Of a stretch of DNA of 64,000 nt, positions 46,401 through 56,488 are shown in pieces (the first letter of the stretch is position 1; every line of letters starts with the position of its first letter). The position numbers and the translations under genes were made by a program. Source of the DNA: Strongylocentrotus droebachiensis (taxonomy: Eukaryota; Echinodermata; Echinoidea; Camarodonta; Strongylocentrotidae). Below the pieces are notes generated by a model. The model worked only from the letters and a program-made list of their open reading frames with translations. It did no database searches and was not told where the DNA came from. The stretch is taken from NCBI GenBank assembly GCA_035222895.1, contig JAVYIG010004992.1, forward strand, positions 1 through 64,000. Reading direction: 5' to 3'.

Positions 46401-49400
46401 TTATGTGTTCATTACAATTGATACTTTTCTGAATATCGTTTTCTAGGAGAACTATGTTGTCTATGGCACTCCGCCCTTTTCTAAACCCGCTAATAAAATT
46501 AGGTAGTAACTCGTGTTTTTCTACATACCATTGTAATCTTTCTTTGATCATACGCTCGATTATTTTGGCGAAGCATGATGTGAGTGAAATGGGTCTATAT
46601 GATGACGCTTTCCGGGGATCTTTTCCAGGTTTCAAAATTGGTATCAAAATAGAGTGCTTCAGTGGGAGGGGTATTTCCCCTGTTCCCCAAATCCTGTTTA
46701 TTATATCTAACATAACCTTTTTAGTTTCTTTAGGAAAGTTTTCATACACCTCATAAGGAATGTTATCTTGACCAGGGGCAGTCCGCTTTTTTGACTGTAC
46801 TGCCTTTTCTAATTCAATGAGTAAAAAGGGTTCATTGATAACACTCTCCTGAATATTCATGCTATTCTTTACTAAAACTAAATACTGTTCATTTACCCTA
46901 TCTTCTCTCATTCCTAAAGATTGAAAGTAGCGTCCAAAAACATCCACCTTTTCATCCTCCCGAGTTATTTCTTTGTCATTTTCTGTCAATGATGACATAT
47001 TTTTTGACCTCGCCCCTGGAACACCATTTAGTCGTTTTATGCAGGTCCAGATTTTTGACTCAGGCATGTAACGGTCCAGTTTCGTGCAAAAGGCTTGCCA
47101 ATATTTTTGTTCTGCTTGGCGGAGAGCTCGTTGTGCCATTGTTTTCTTGTTACAATAATCATCTATATTCTCCAGCGTTAACATTCTACCTTTAGAGAGC
47201 TTGTTACTCGCTTTATTTCTTTCTTTAATTTTAGCAGAACATTCTTTTGTCCACCATGGGACCGGGTTTTGTTTCTTTTTACTCTTTTGGGGAACAGCTT
47301 CCTTTTTAACTTCTTTTAAGTACTCCATAAATTGGGTGTACATTTCCTTTACATTTGTGTTTTTTAATGTAATCTGCCCATTTAATACTTCTTCACATTT
47401 CTTTGCAAAGTTAGACCAGTTTATATTCTTAAAAGAAAAAGGTTTTTCTACCACATTTCCATTAGGCATACCTGCATTTGCTCTATGCGGATCTGTACTT
47501 TTTTCGAGAGACACTTGGAGAGAGATTGGGAAGTGGTCACTACCAAAAGTACTCCGCATGACTCCCCATGTAGACTTACACGCTAAAGAAGGAGATGTGA
47601 TACTTAGATCCAGACATGATGTTTTCCCCGTTCGTGGGTCTAATCTGGTCCCCTCTCCATTGTTCAAAATAATCAAACTGTTCTTATTCAAAAAATGTTC
47701 TATTACTTCACCGTTTCTGTCTGTTTTCTCGCTGCCCCATAAAACATTGTGAGCATTAAAATCTCCCATTATAAGGACGTTTTCATTGTTAGATACATTT
47801 TCCATTAACTTATTCATAATATTTTCATTCAGTTTATTACAAGGGTTATAATAATTAATGATTGACAATTTTTTTCCCCCTATGTAAACATTCATTTGCT
47901 GTAATTCTAAGTTTGCATCTGTGAAAGGACCCTCGTACTTAATCCTATCATGAACATATATAGCACAGCCTCCTCTAATATTATTTTGTCTGTTTCTAGG
48001 AAAGCATGTATATTCTGGAATATTCAAAATAATGTTATTATGAAACCAGGTCTCCTGTATGCAAATAATATCATATTTAAAATCCTTGTGTAAGTTTAAA
48101 TAATTTAATAATTCATTGCCGTGCCCTAAGAGTCCCTGGGCGTTCCAGTGTAAAATGGAAAGTGACATGAGTAAATTAATCACTATCATTTGTTCTATCA
48201 TATGTACTATTTTGTTGCAGCGCCCTTTTGGCTGCAACGCAAACAAGAGTATTCAATTCTTTTTCCGTTCTACCTTCTGTGAATTTAAAAATTAGTTGGC
48301 AAATAAAATCTATAATTTGTTCATCACTAGCCGAGGCTATGAAGTTGGTCATAGGTGGAGTGCCTTGTGGTGTTTCATTTGACGTTCCTTGATTATTAAT
48401 GGTCTCTTTACTCTGTTTTTCCTGACGAATAACCTGGTTTTGAAATTGTGGGGTGGTGTTTGCTCTGGTCAGGAATGAAGGAACAGCTGCTTGTGCGTAA
48501 GTACTATTAGGTTTACCAACATTCTGCACTGGAATTTCGTTTGTTTGTTTTTCTGTTTCCTTACTCAATGTTTTGTTGGCTTTATTTTTCTGTTGAATAG
48601 GCTGTGGATTTGATACTTTTTTATTTTGTTGCTGCCAGGACTGAGTTGCTTCTGCGTATGTAAGCCCCTTTGCATACCGTATCTGCTGCACTTGCTTTGC
48701 CTTTTTTGCTTGTGCGCAGCCGCTGTAGGCTGCAGAGTGGTTTTCCCCGCAATTTACGCACTTTCGTTCTTCTTTTTTTTTACACTCATCGAAAGAGTGG
48801 TTTTCTCCACATCGGACGCATCTTTTTTGGGAATTACATTGTGAAGCATTGTGTCCGAATCTTTGGCATTGATAACATCTAATTACAGGTGGGACATATT
48901 GTTTTACGCGCTTGATTTGGAAACATAAGTGGATTTCAGGGGGGATGGTGACTTTACTGAAGGTTAGAATAACGCAGCGCATGGGAATTTGAGAGATTTG
49001 GCGCTTTCCTTCTATTGTTTCATCTGTTCGGACTCTTCTCACCATCCTCTTTACCCCAATCACATTCTGAGTTTTCAATTCATTAAGAATTTCCTCTTCC
49101 TTCATTTCCAGTGGGATATCATAAATGACTCCCTTTGCTCCATTGTTTCCCTCACTGACTTTTACATCAACACTTCCTATTTTGTTAATCTCTGAGATAG
49201 CCTTCACCTGCTTGGTATTTTTACACTTGATTAAGAGTCCCGTATTAGTGGTTTTGATAAAATCTACAGGGTTCACGCAAACTTCCCTAATTGCCTTGGC
49301 TATTTGTATGGGATTAACATTGTTCAAAGATTTTGTCCTATCTATTGGGGTTATGAAAATGTTAAAGCCCTTTGGGTTTGGGTTTGGGGAAGTGGTGTGG

Positions 49401-52400
49401 AAAGTGGTGTTCGAAGAGTATGATTCTGAGGCGTGTTTTAAGTTCTCTATATTAGTAGAGCTTCTCTCACGTTGCCTTTTTGCAGGATTCCTGTTTTGCA
49501 CAGTTTGAAATACTATTTCATCCTCGCTCATCATGGATCTTTCCGGCTCGGAGGCGTGAGCCGCCATGATTGGCTTTCGAAAAAAGGCGCGAAATTTGAA
49601 TAGCGCGTATCGTGCAACTAATTATAATGAAGTGAAATGAAATGAAATGAAAAGCCCACAGTGTTTGCTTACCTCAGTACGAGAAATCCCTATTCCAAAA
49701 GTGGTCACATAAATCCAAAACAAAAAACTTCAAAAAGAACAACCCAATTTCCATATGAGAAACAAAGTCAAAGATATAATCCAAGAGTAAGGCGAGAGTG
49801 CGACCTATCGGGGTGATTGTAAACATATGGTATATTGAATGGTATCTTTCAATCAAAAATCAAACTGCAAACTCAATGCCTCATCTAACATCCTTGAAAT
49901 TTTCAAATCAATCTGGCATTTATTTAAACATACTTGTGGCTTACACCCAGTAAATAAGATCGATTGATCGATCTGTATTGAAAAACAAGTCAGAAAAAAT
50001 CTTGGAGGCCACAAGTATGTTTAAATAATTGAAATTTCTCCCAAGAAGCATTTCATTTTTTTGTTTTAATCTGGCATTTGTTTGTTACTTTTGCATATTT
50101 CATAATAAAATGCTAGTTCACGTTTAACTTCATGCACATTTCAACATATAAATGTACCTATGATATATAATGGAAAACAAGACTGCCCCATGAGTGTCCA
50201 TTTAACAAAACAATCCTATTAGAGAATGGTTTTCCTTTATCCTATAGTAATTGGGATGGTCATGTGTTATGCCTAGGAGAAAGATAATTCTGTAGTCTTA
50301 AAGTACTTGATGATCCAGGAATGGTTGAATCATGATAGGTCACAAAGCATACCAAGTTATGAAAAGCACTAGACTGCACAAATTCTTTTATTCCTTACTC
50401 TTACCCAAATATCTCCCTTGATGTTTTGGACCAGTGTCCAGTGTTGTGTCATCTTTTTAGTTTCTGTGAAGACAGGGATCTGGTGGAATCGTGTCCTGCT
50501 CACACTGTACGGTAGGTCTGATGCAGCACCTACAAATAAATCAGAGAGGAGATGATAAGCAAATAAATTCTTATTCAACACTTCAAAAGTTAAAGTGGAA
50601 TCTCATAAAACAATCCTTATAAGACATTACACTGAAGTCTTGTAAACTAGTGACTAGGCACCACAAAAATCAACAAAAAGTCACCAGATATGATTTTCTA
50701 ATATTCCCCATTTGACTTTTTGGTGGTTTTGTGGTGCCTAGGACTGGTAAAACTATATTGCCATATGAAAATTTGTTACCAGAGTTTTCATATGTAATAA
50801 CAGTTTGTTGAAACAAGATTCTATTATGTATGTGTAAGCTCTTTTTAGATTAACTAAGTAATATTTAAGTACTTGTGTGGCTGTGCACTTACACTTCGGA
50901 ATGGATAAACTAATATTTCCTACCCTCAAAATACATTTAAATCATTGCAATATGTTTGATCTTTGAGCATAGTGTGTAGACTGTAGGGTAAGAAACAATG
51001 ATTCAATAGAGCCCCCCCCCCCCCACCTTCTGCACCTTCATTGTGATAATGTTTTGCAGCACCTCTGCTTGGCATTCACGGCACTCCCTCTATGTTCTTA
51101 ATTATTATGTTTAAAAAATAAAAAGGAGTGAGTGTTGTGAGATTACCCGATGGTGGTGACCACCCTGAAGGAGTGGGGTACTGGGTGTGGTTGGGCACAG
51201 CTGGGACCTGCATTGGAGGAAGCAACCTTTCTACATACTTGAAGTCTTCCTTGGATTCTATGAGCTCTGTCCTTGGTTCATCTCGAACAGGATCATCCTT
51301 AGGATAGGCGGGTATGAAGTAATGATTCCTCTTCCCTCGGCATGTAGATGTGTGCAATGTTCTAGACTCTCTAACCTGCAATTTATTATTATAGAGTAGA
51401 AAAAGAAGAAGGGGATGCAACAATTTTGTAATTCATTTTCTTTCTGTTTTTTCTTCAAAGAAACTAGTCAACAACACATGTAGATTACACTGGAGTTTGG
51501 GGAAAAGGAGGGAGTGTAGAAGAAAATAAGTAAAATATTAGGGAACATTAAAAAAAAGATATTCTCTGCAAGTGAGCCGTGACTGGTGATTGACCAAGCT
51601 ATGGTATCTCAGCAAATGTTTGCTGTCCCTTTCAATGAGTTCTCATCAATTGTCAAATATGTGTAATGAGTTGAACAGGCGAACACAAACTTTTGTAATT
51701 TCATACTTTTTATCAACTGCAAAAATACCACAAACTTGCAAAAGCATGCATAGCAAATTAAGGTTATCGAAGATTGTAAATCATGGATTAATTGACGGGA
51801 CTTTAACACATGCAAAAATAAGCGGATTATCCTAAAATATTGAATTATTGTCAGGATATAATTTTTCTTTTACCAACTCTGGCACACAGATTATAGGAAG
51901 GGCGGAGAACTAAATTTGAAAAATTGTTTAATGCACTATTCCCAATACAACAATCTCCAAAAAATATAATTTTCACTGAAATTTTGCAGGTAATTATGTG
52001 AAACTTGTGCCTGCATGGCCTCCGAAGTTCCCTGCAGTGGAAGAGCAGCTCGGAGCATGGAAATTCAAAGCCAAGTGGAATGTTACGCATCCAATTGTTA
52101 CGCTTTAGAACTCAAGAATGCGTTTGAATAAATAACAAGAGTTTCCTCTCCTTCTCTATCACCTCCCTGTTCCAACAAAGCTAGAGCTGGAGTCAGTGCT
52201 AGTGCACAATGGTGCAAAAGGAGGCGAGTTGGCTCAGTAGTAGACCGAAAACTTCAGTCTCTCTAATCGTCGGTTGTTCCACCGAGACTACGTCTGGCTC
52301 CACTAGACCTCCGATTATAGAGACTGAAGTCTGGGGACCTCTTTCTATGAGGCACTGTACGGAACAAATAGTTCGGTTCGACCGGACCGCGATGAATGAG

Positions 52401-53474
52401 ATATGCAACGAGATTTTCACTCTTTACATCCTCATAACTGCTGCAATTACAACACATATTAAAAATAACATATATATAGCTTATTTGACTTACGATAGCT
52501 TGCTCATTTAGATCCTAAATTAATGATTAATCCGAGAAAGTCTCGTCGTCAACATTATCCGTCTTGGTTTTAGTTGATGAATATTCATTTTTTCTTTTCG
52601 AGCGTCCAATAGCTACTGTAGCTACGTACGAGTCGGCCCAGCTTGACCAACGAACTCCCACGAAACGAGTGCTCTGATTGGCCATTTGGCTATGTTTTGG
52701 TAGGTGGACCCGGAAATATATCGGCCGCCGGGTAATATTTCGAATGCATGAACGTACTGCTTCGTGGATCTGAGATACAAATTGGATAATTCATATAAGT
52801 AAGTCCGTAAATTATGTATTTAATATTAAGTTATCAAATTTTGATAACTGTAATTAGGACAAATGACCTACCGACCTAATTTACATCTGATTTAGAAATC
52901 AGAAAATTAGATCTAAATAAAGAAAATCGGGGAGAAAATGTTTTGACAGAAAAAGCTGCCATTGTTGGCTATAGCTACCCCCACGGTACGAGATCTCTGG
53001 GTTGCCATCTGTATTGGGGAATGACAACAAATGTCAGTTTTATTAAAGAAATGACCCAAATCAGATGGTTATTGCTGTCTAGCTCAGTAGGTAACGCGTC
53101 CGTCTGTCGAACTAAAGATCCCGGGTTCGACTCCCACCCAGGCGGATGACTGAAGCCTGCGTTGTGTGTTAACGTGCCCCTTCCCTTGTTCATAGAAATC
53201 TGGACGTATATACCAATTGGTCCTGTCCAGTACCACCTTAGATGTAGATGTAGAAGAAGAAAAAGCCAAGGCAAAGGCACATCGTACAGTCCCACATTAT
53301 CGTTTTCCTGTTACTTAGTGTTAGTGGTATTATGTTTTTTAATTTTAGTCTGGTTAAGTATATTGCAAATCTTTGTTCACTTACCATATTCCCTGATATA
53401 GTCTGACTGATTAATATATTATTGGCACGAAATTGAGCCAATAATCTCAACCGTGAAATGAGATGGGAAGCCAT
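43418..53474 (-). CDS. MRPL49: Mitochondrial large ribosomal subunit protein mL49
   Basis: Four coding exons on the minus strand: 53474-53385, 51375-51147, 50529-50405, 43564-43418 (stop TAG at 43418-43420). All have GT-AG borders and matching phases, giving 196 residues (human 166). Known role: structural protein of the mitochondrial 39S subunit, Img2/mL49 family. Exon 1 (MASHLISRLRLLAQFRANNI) is Arg/Leu/Ser-rich without acidic residues, typical of a mitochondrial targeting peptide. Exon 2 has FKYVERLLPPMQVPAVP and YPTPSGWSPP, and exon 3 has HQIPVF and KGDIW, both as in human. Exon 4 ends YKGLYEDQVKQWLTEKGF, against human IKGYFDQELKAWLLEKGF. Intron 3 (6.8 kb) contains a full-length LINE in sense orientation; intron 1 holds a SINE split by a 9-bp-TSD element. 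Confidence 0.93.
44416..48168 (-). CDS. LINE ORF2: endonuclease, reverse transcriptase, RNase H
   Basis: From the proposed ATG at 48168 (MSLSILHWNAQGLLGHG) the ORF has 1250 residues with no stop; the same frame is open upstream to 48246. APE-type endonuclease occupies residues 1-220, with catalytic-site motifs NAQG, QETW, GDFNAH and GSDHFPI. Reverse transcriptase lies at about 500-790 (YRPISLTS, FLDIEKAYDKLW, GLPQGSILSPLLFNL, YADD at 681-684, FLGVTFDKKLTWKPHV). RNase H lies at about 974-1100 (IYTDGSK, YRAELAAI, FSDCLSAL, GNEKADFYAK), with all four acidic positions present. A C-terminal CDSCPTLETVRHFLIEC zinc-binding-like motif follows. It starts 7 nt past the ORF1 stop, which suggests reinitiation. 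All recognisable catalytic residues are present, so this copy may be active or very recent. Confidence 0.93.
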   Translation of the reverse strand: MSLSILHWNAQGLLGHGNELLNYLNLHKDFKYDIICIQETWFHNNIILNIPEYTCFPRNRQNNIRGGCAIYVHDRIKYEGPFTDANLELQQMNVYIGGKKLSIINYYNPCNKLNENIMNKLMENVSNNENVLIMGDFNAHNVLWGSEKTDRNGEVIEHFLNKNSLIILNNGEGTRLDPRTGKTSCLDLSITSPSLACKSTWGVMRSTFGSDHFPISLQVSLEKSTDPHRANAGMPNGNVVEKPFSFKNINWSNFAKKCEEVLNGQITLKNTNVKEMYTQFMEYLKEVKKEAVPQKSKKKQNPVPWWTKECSAKIKERNKASNKLSKGRMLTLENIDDYCNKKTMAQRALRQAEQKYWQAFCTKLDRYMPESKIWTCIKRLNGVPGARSKNMSSLTENDKEITREDEKVDVFGRYFQSLGMREDRVNEQYLVLVKNSMNIQESVINEPFLLIELEKAVQSKKRTAPGQDNIPYEVYENFPKETKKVMLDIINRIWGTGEIPLPLKHSILIPILKPGKDPRKASSYRPISLTSCFAKIIERMIKERLQWYVEKHELLPNFISGFRKGRSAIDNIVLLENDIQKSINCNEHIIAVFLDIEKAYDKLWINGLLFKLAQKGIEGNLLQYLQNYLTGRTFQVRINNTESKTYDMHNGLPQGSILSPLLFNLMISDIPTDPSVPLAVYADDFVIWASGRDILQISSKLQEYLNRLQTWFRRWGFRLSADKTVPIFFTKSTMNLSPPQVELYGNKVPFQNTHHFLGVTFDKKLTWKPHVENVVKRCKRKLNILRCLTGTKWGSSSKSLVKVYRAFIRSLLDYGCEAYDSATTTTKKALDSVQYQALRICAGGLPLTSLQSLQVEMGEFPLDLRRQIVSSKYRQSIERSPNHPLSQNIGPCWQFDYLKGKDFLSKPFGYRTQSKLKNFMTETAVPSPFPPWLFEPPLVSTELSSRISKADHPNELQQQSLELINSKWSNQLHIYTDGSKFPEKGQCSAAFYIPHFSVHQCKRLANFTSSYRAELAAIVLALQWIEETNIYTGAVIFSDCLSALTALKHFSDESFVTEIFIITTRLKYRGIEIALEWIPGHCGIVGNEKADFYAKKALTQEIEMHNKLTLFEKTSLILYSSKLLWQERWNDTQSALKILQPNVISQYTCKLGRKTETILRRLRLGVSGLNQDLLRLGIHSTGFCDSCPTLETVRHFLIECPKYIIERAMLMSEVNISKEEDIMICLRESDSRVQMAIARFVFRTKRLCKK
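48176..49567 (-). CDS. LINE ORF1: RNA-binding gag-like protein with zinc knuckles
   Basis: 463 residues from MAAHASEPERSMM, with no stop. A central region (about 68-215) resembles the PRE/RRM-like domain of LINE gag-like proteins. Three zinc knuckles follow: CYQCQRFGHNASQC (231-244), CVRCGENHSFDEC (250-262) and CVNCGENHSAAYSGC (270-284). The tail is Gln/Asn-rich. Such proteins bind element RNA and help form the ribonucleoprotein. The ORF ends TAA at 48178-48176, immediately before ORF2. Confidence 0.9.
   Translation of the reverse strand: MAAHASEPERSMMSEDEIVFQTVQNRNPAKRQRERSSTNIENLKHASESYSSNTTFHTTSPNPNPKGFNIFITPIDRTKSLNNVNPIQIAKAIREVCVNPVDFIKTTNTGLLIKCKNTKQVKAISEINKIGSVDVKVSEGNNGAKGVIYDIPLEMKEEEILNELKTQNVIGVKRMVRRVRTDETIEGKRQISQIPMRCVILTFSKVTIPPEIHLCFQIKRVKQYVPPVIRCYQCQRFGHNASQCNSQKRCVRCGENHSFDECKKKEERKCVNCGENHSAAYSGCAQAKKAKQVQQIRYAKGLTYAEATQSWQQQNKKVSNPQPIQQKNKANKTLSKETEKQTNEIPVQNVGKPNSTYAQAAVPSFLTRANTTPQFQNQVIRQEKQSKETINNQGTSNETPQGTPPMTNFIASASDEQIIDFICQLIFKFTEGRTEKELNTLVCVAAKRALQQNSTYDRTNDSD
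49920..50028. mobile_element. 109-bp palindromic MITE
   Basis: Perfect 21-bp inverted repeats at 49920-49940 and 50008-50028 (TTATTTAAACATACTTGTGG and complement). The middle contains GATCGATTGATCGATC. No coding capacity. It lies in MRPL49 intron 3, outside the LINE. Confidence 0.7.
52210..53275 (+). mobile_element. tRNA-derived SINE interrupted by a nested element
   Basis: The left piece (about 52210-52240) ends GGCGAGTTGGCTCAGTAG. The right piece (from 53082) continues GCTCAGTAGGTAACGCG, then GGGTTCGACTCCCACCC, and a non-tRNA body to about 53275. A-box-like TGGCTCAGTAG and B-box-like GGTTCGACTCC show derivation from a tRNA. It is split by the insert at 52241-53081. It is not a functional tRNA: there is no consistent acceptor stem and no clean anticodon arm. 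Confidence 0.65.
52241..53081 (+). mobile_element. 9-bp-TSD non-autonomous element, full copy in MRPL49 intron 1
   Basis: An 841-bp element starting TAGACCGAAAACTTCAG and ending TTATTGCTGTCTA, flanked by GCTCAGTAG at 52232-52240 and 53082-53090. It is a full-length relative of 38318-39156 (inverted). Near its left end, ACTTCAGTCTCTCTAATCG (52250-52268) and CGATTATAGAGACTGAAGT (about 52312-52331) form a subterminal hairpin. No coding frame. The family has no transposase in this window. Confidence 0.82.
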
Positions 53475-54259
53475 TATTGTACACCACGACTCAGCAAGCT
53501 AATGCCAGGTAGAACTTATAGAGCGCGCGGCGCGGCGAACGCATGTCTATACGGTATGTACACACAATATACCTACGGCTTCGGCGCGCCATAGGCCTAG
53601 GCTCGCCTGGATGAGCCGCTACCTTGGTACATGGTAGGTAGGGGTAGGTGTGTCGACGGCTGTGTAATGTCGCTAGCTGTTTAATGTCGGCCAGATGGAA
53701 TTCGGTACCGGAACCGTAGTTGATCAGACAGATCTATGAGTTTTGTTCTTTGCTTGCATTGTGATGTGAATGTGCTTTTAAAAGTATCCATGCTCCAAGT
53801 GTTAACAAGACACATTATTTTATCATGAAGAGATTAAAACGGTATGGAATAATGGATTCTCTACTGATTTGATTTGATTTATTTATTTCTGTTGCATTTT
53901 TCTTTTGCATTTTTACAAATATATAACAAACAAACCATTGCGAATTTTACACATTTCATAAGAATATAATGTCGAATAAAGTAGGCCTAAGGCTTGCTGT
54001 AACTAATCAAAAAATGACAGGAGGGTTGACAAAATAAGCAAAGCTTGATAGCATGACTATCCTCAATGGATACATAATAATACGAATATGGAGGAACTAT
54101 TTGGTAAAAGGGGAAAGAGAGAGAGAGAGAGAGAAGAAACAGGCGCGGATCTACGGGGGGGGGGTTTAGGGGGTTTAAACCCCCCCCCTCCCTTGGGCGG
54201 CCCAAAAAAAAAAAAAAAAAAAAAAGGAAAAAAAAAAGAAAAAAAGAAAGAAAAAAGAA

Positions 54260-54372
54260 CGCATGCACGCTGGAGAGAAACCCTTTCAAGTGCAAATATT
54301 GTGAGAAGATATTCAACTCATCTGGTAACTTAACCAAACACATGATAACTCTGGATATAACTGTGCATTAAA
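54260..54372 (+). pseudogene. C2H2 zinc-finger gene fragment
   Basis: MHAGEKPF (the HTGEKPF-type linker) is followed after one extra base by KCKYCEKIFNSSGNLTKHM, the body of a Kruppel-type finger. The linker and finger are in different frames and the second zinc-binding His is not in place. Only about one finger remains. Probably a captured or transposed scrap of a host zinc-finger gene lying between repeats. Confidence 0.6.
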
Positions 54373-54575
54373 GGCACACTGCCATACTTGTAGCTACTTG
54401 CTCCCTCTATATAGAAAACTTCCCCAATCGGTGCCTGTTGGTCCCCCATGATCCTCTTTTTCTTATGTTAAATGAGAGCTGAGTTAATGAGATAGCCACC
54501 TGTCACAGTGACCTCGATGGCTCTCTGTGTGGTCTAATCCCTTCTTGCCCAGTAGTGGTGACGGTCTTTAAACTG
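54368..54575 (+). repeat. Dispersed repeat, copy 2 of 2
   Basis: Matches 17514-17715 in the same orientation (CTTGTAGCTACTTGCTC, GAAAACTTCCCCAATC, CCCCCATGATCCTC). Lies immediately right of the zinc-finger scrap. Family unknown. Confidence 0.7.
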
Positions 54576-54612
54576 TTACTTGATTTAAAAAGACGTTATC
54601 ATGCACTGCTTT

Positions 54613-55094
54613 TTGGGGTCATGAATTTGGTTCAAATTAACATATTGGAAGCATATGCGTTCCTACAATATTCATTGATCGTTGTCGCGGTTGAAATCGA
54701 GTCTAAAGTTATGAAATTATAAATAATAAACTCTTTATGTTGTATAGCTCCATCTCAAGGTCAAGATATTAATTTAGCTATGAAATAATGTTTCTTAACT
54801 AAAATCGACCGATTAGCTATTCCCGTTTGGAAATTATATATCACAACTACATATTCTGAGATTGTCATGGTCGCAGCTTCCATTGCACGGTCATAGGCGC
54901 TATTTGGAATTTATCAAAATTTACCGGGAGCACCGGTAAATTTTTATATTCAATTTTTCTCGAAAACAAAAGTGTTTTAGGGGCTAATTTTTTCAGTGCT
55001 TATAATATATCCATAGGGGCATCCAAATATATCGAAATTATAAAGATTCACTATCCACCCAATTTTCGAAATTTCCCAAAACTTTGTATTACCT
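54613..55094 (-). mobile_element. TTAA-type MITE, inverted relative of 61203-61712
   Basis: Matches the element at 61203-61712 in opposite orientation, with shared blocks GGGGTCATGAATT, CAAGGTCAAGATATTAA, TTTACCGGGAGCACCGG and CTTTGTATTACCT. Its right end is ACCT followed by TTAA at 55095-55098. The left end is diverged or truncated. No coding frame. Confidence 0.65.
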
Positions 55095-56488
55095 TTAATA
55101 GATGCCAGGAAAACATCACTTACGGGGTTCAAATAAACACCCCCCAAAAACCCCCCCCATTAATAGATTTTTCATAGCCTCTTTAACTTGTGCCCCTAAT
55201 TTTTCTCTAATTTCCACGAACTTGCTCGCAATGTTTGCTCGCATAGTAATCATATTACTTATATTCATTATTTTATTATGAGATTATCCTTAACTCCCCT
55301 CCCCCATCGGGACTTTTTGGCGATTTTACCTACAATAGTAAAATCCAATCGGTTGCAATGCTACTGTCTCAATCTTTTTGCTGGCTGACCAATGAATCTT
55401 CAGACATGCTAACAGTATCTTGTACCACATAAAGAAAAATTGTTGCAGATAATACCTGATAATGTATTAATTACCACACTTATAGCGGTATATTACCAAT
55501 GTCTAAAAATTGTATTTTTACGCTAGTTTGAGGTCACCCTTTGTAATTGAGTGCCCCCTTTTTTTTTCTTGCATGCACCCGCACTTCAGTGAAAAGGCGG
55601 TCCACCGCCCCTGCTCAAATATCATTTTCGGGCAGCACTGCATGAGGTACCTGAATATATATGTTCTATAGTGTCAATTATAAATTCTTGATGACGGAAT
55701 GGCTTTTTATTGTATAGTGAATTTCTGATATAATATTTACTGCATTATATAGAAAGGTATTTCTTCATCAAGAATGTTGACACCAGCTAAGATTATGGGT
55801 TTGGCAATATAGGCATCAGCCCACTCACTCCTTTGCATTACATATAAAATATTGAATGACATCCCATCAACCCTGCCTATTTCGGGATAAAATCCCCACT
55901 AGCCAGGAACAGAATCATTGAAAATGTCATTCACATATGGTAAGGCGTTTAATGTTTGTTTACAGCGATATCATGTTGTTAATGCTTAGCATACAGGGCC
56001 GGTTGTTTATGTACATGTATTTCACTTTTATATGTTTCATTCAACAAAAATCTAATCCAGAAAATAAATATTACTACTTCGCTCAATGATGCGCGCATAT
56101 CCGTACGCCTTCATGGATTTGAGTCGGCTTAATTACCAACAATTAGCACTTTAGCAGTATAGCATAAAATTATTTTCAAAAGAAAATCATCTTCATGAAC
56201 CAGTATAGTTATAGGTGATAATTTAGCAAATAAGCTTTACCCTGAATCAAAGAAGTATCCGAGTTCTTCCAAATAAAAATAAATAAAAATATTCCAGGCC
56301 GAGTTATTATCAAGCGAGTTTAATTAGGTCGAATTGCATTGCCATTATCGACTGCATGCGCTAGATGCTCTGTGCATCCAATTGGCCAAGGCCTCGCTAG
56401 CGTTGTAGCCAAAACACCTACGGGTAACTTTGGAGGATCGAGGACTGACCTAAATATTTCACTTTTAACCGTTATTAGATCATCTATA

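Larger units (their letters stand above)
43617..49610 (-). mobile_element. Full-length non-LTR retrotransposon, I/Nimb-like, apparently intact
   Basis: Two long uninterrupted ORFs (ORF1 48176-49567, ORF2 44416-48168) with a short 5' leader and about 0.8 kb of 3' sequence, ending in an ACA/GTT-type tandem tail at about 43618-43636. An upstream A/T-rich AATAAATAAATAAA at about 43985-44000 is an alternative end. ORF2 has APE endonuclease, reverse transcriptase and RNase H, an order typical of the I group (I, Nimb, Loa, Ingi). The 5' end is placed just outside ORF1 and is uncertain. I could not find a clear target duplication. It lies in sense orientation in MRPL49 intron 3. Confidence 0.85.
53475..56488. 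other. Divergent intergenic space between MRPL49 and ITPK1
   Basis: MRPL49 runs left from 53474 and ITPK1 runs right from 56489, so both promoters lie here. Near 53520-53640 is a GC-richer block with GGCGCGCC-type words, plausibly the MRPL49 promoter. The middle holds a hAT-like G-rich edge (54143-54215), a zinc-finger gene fragment, a dispersed repeat and a TTAA-type MITE. 55100-56488 shows no recognised feature apart from AT-rich sequence. Confidence 0.5.

Noticed and set aside
44504-49508. Several plus-strand open frames of 70-180 codons
   Set aside because: Shadows of the LINE ORF1 and ORF2 on the minus strand.
53075-53150. tRNA gene
   Set aside because: A-box and B-box words are present but no acceptor stem pairs and the sequence continues into a SINE body; the 5' part is displaced by an insertion.
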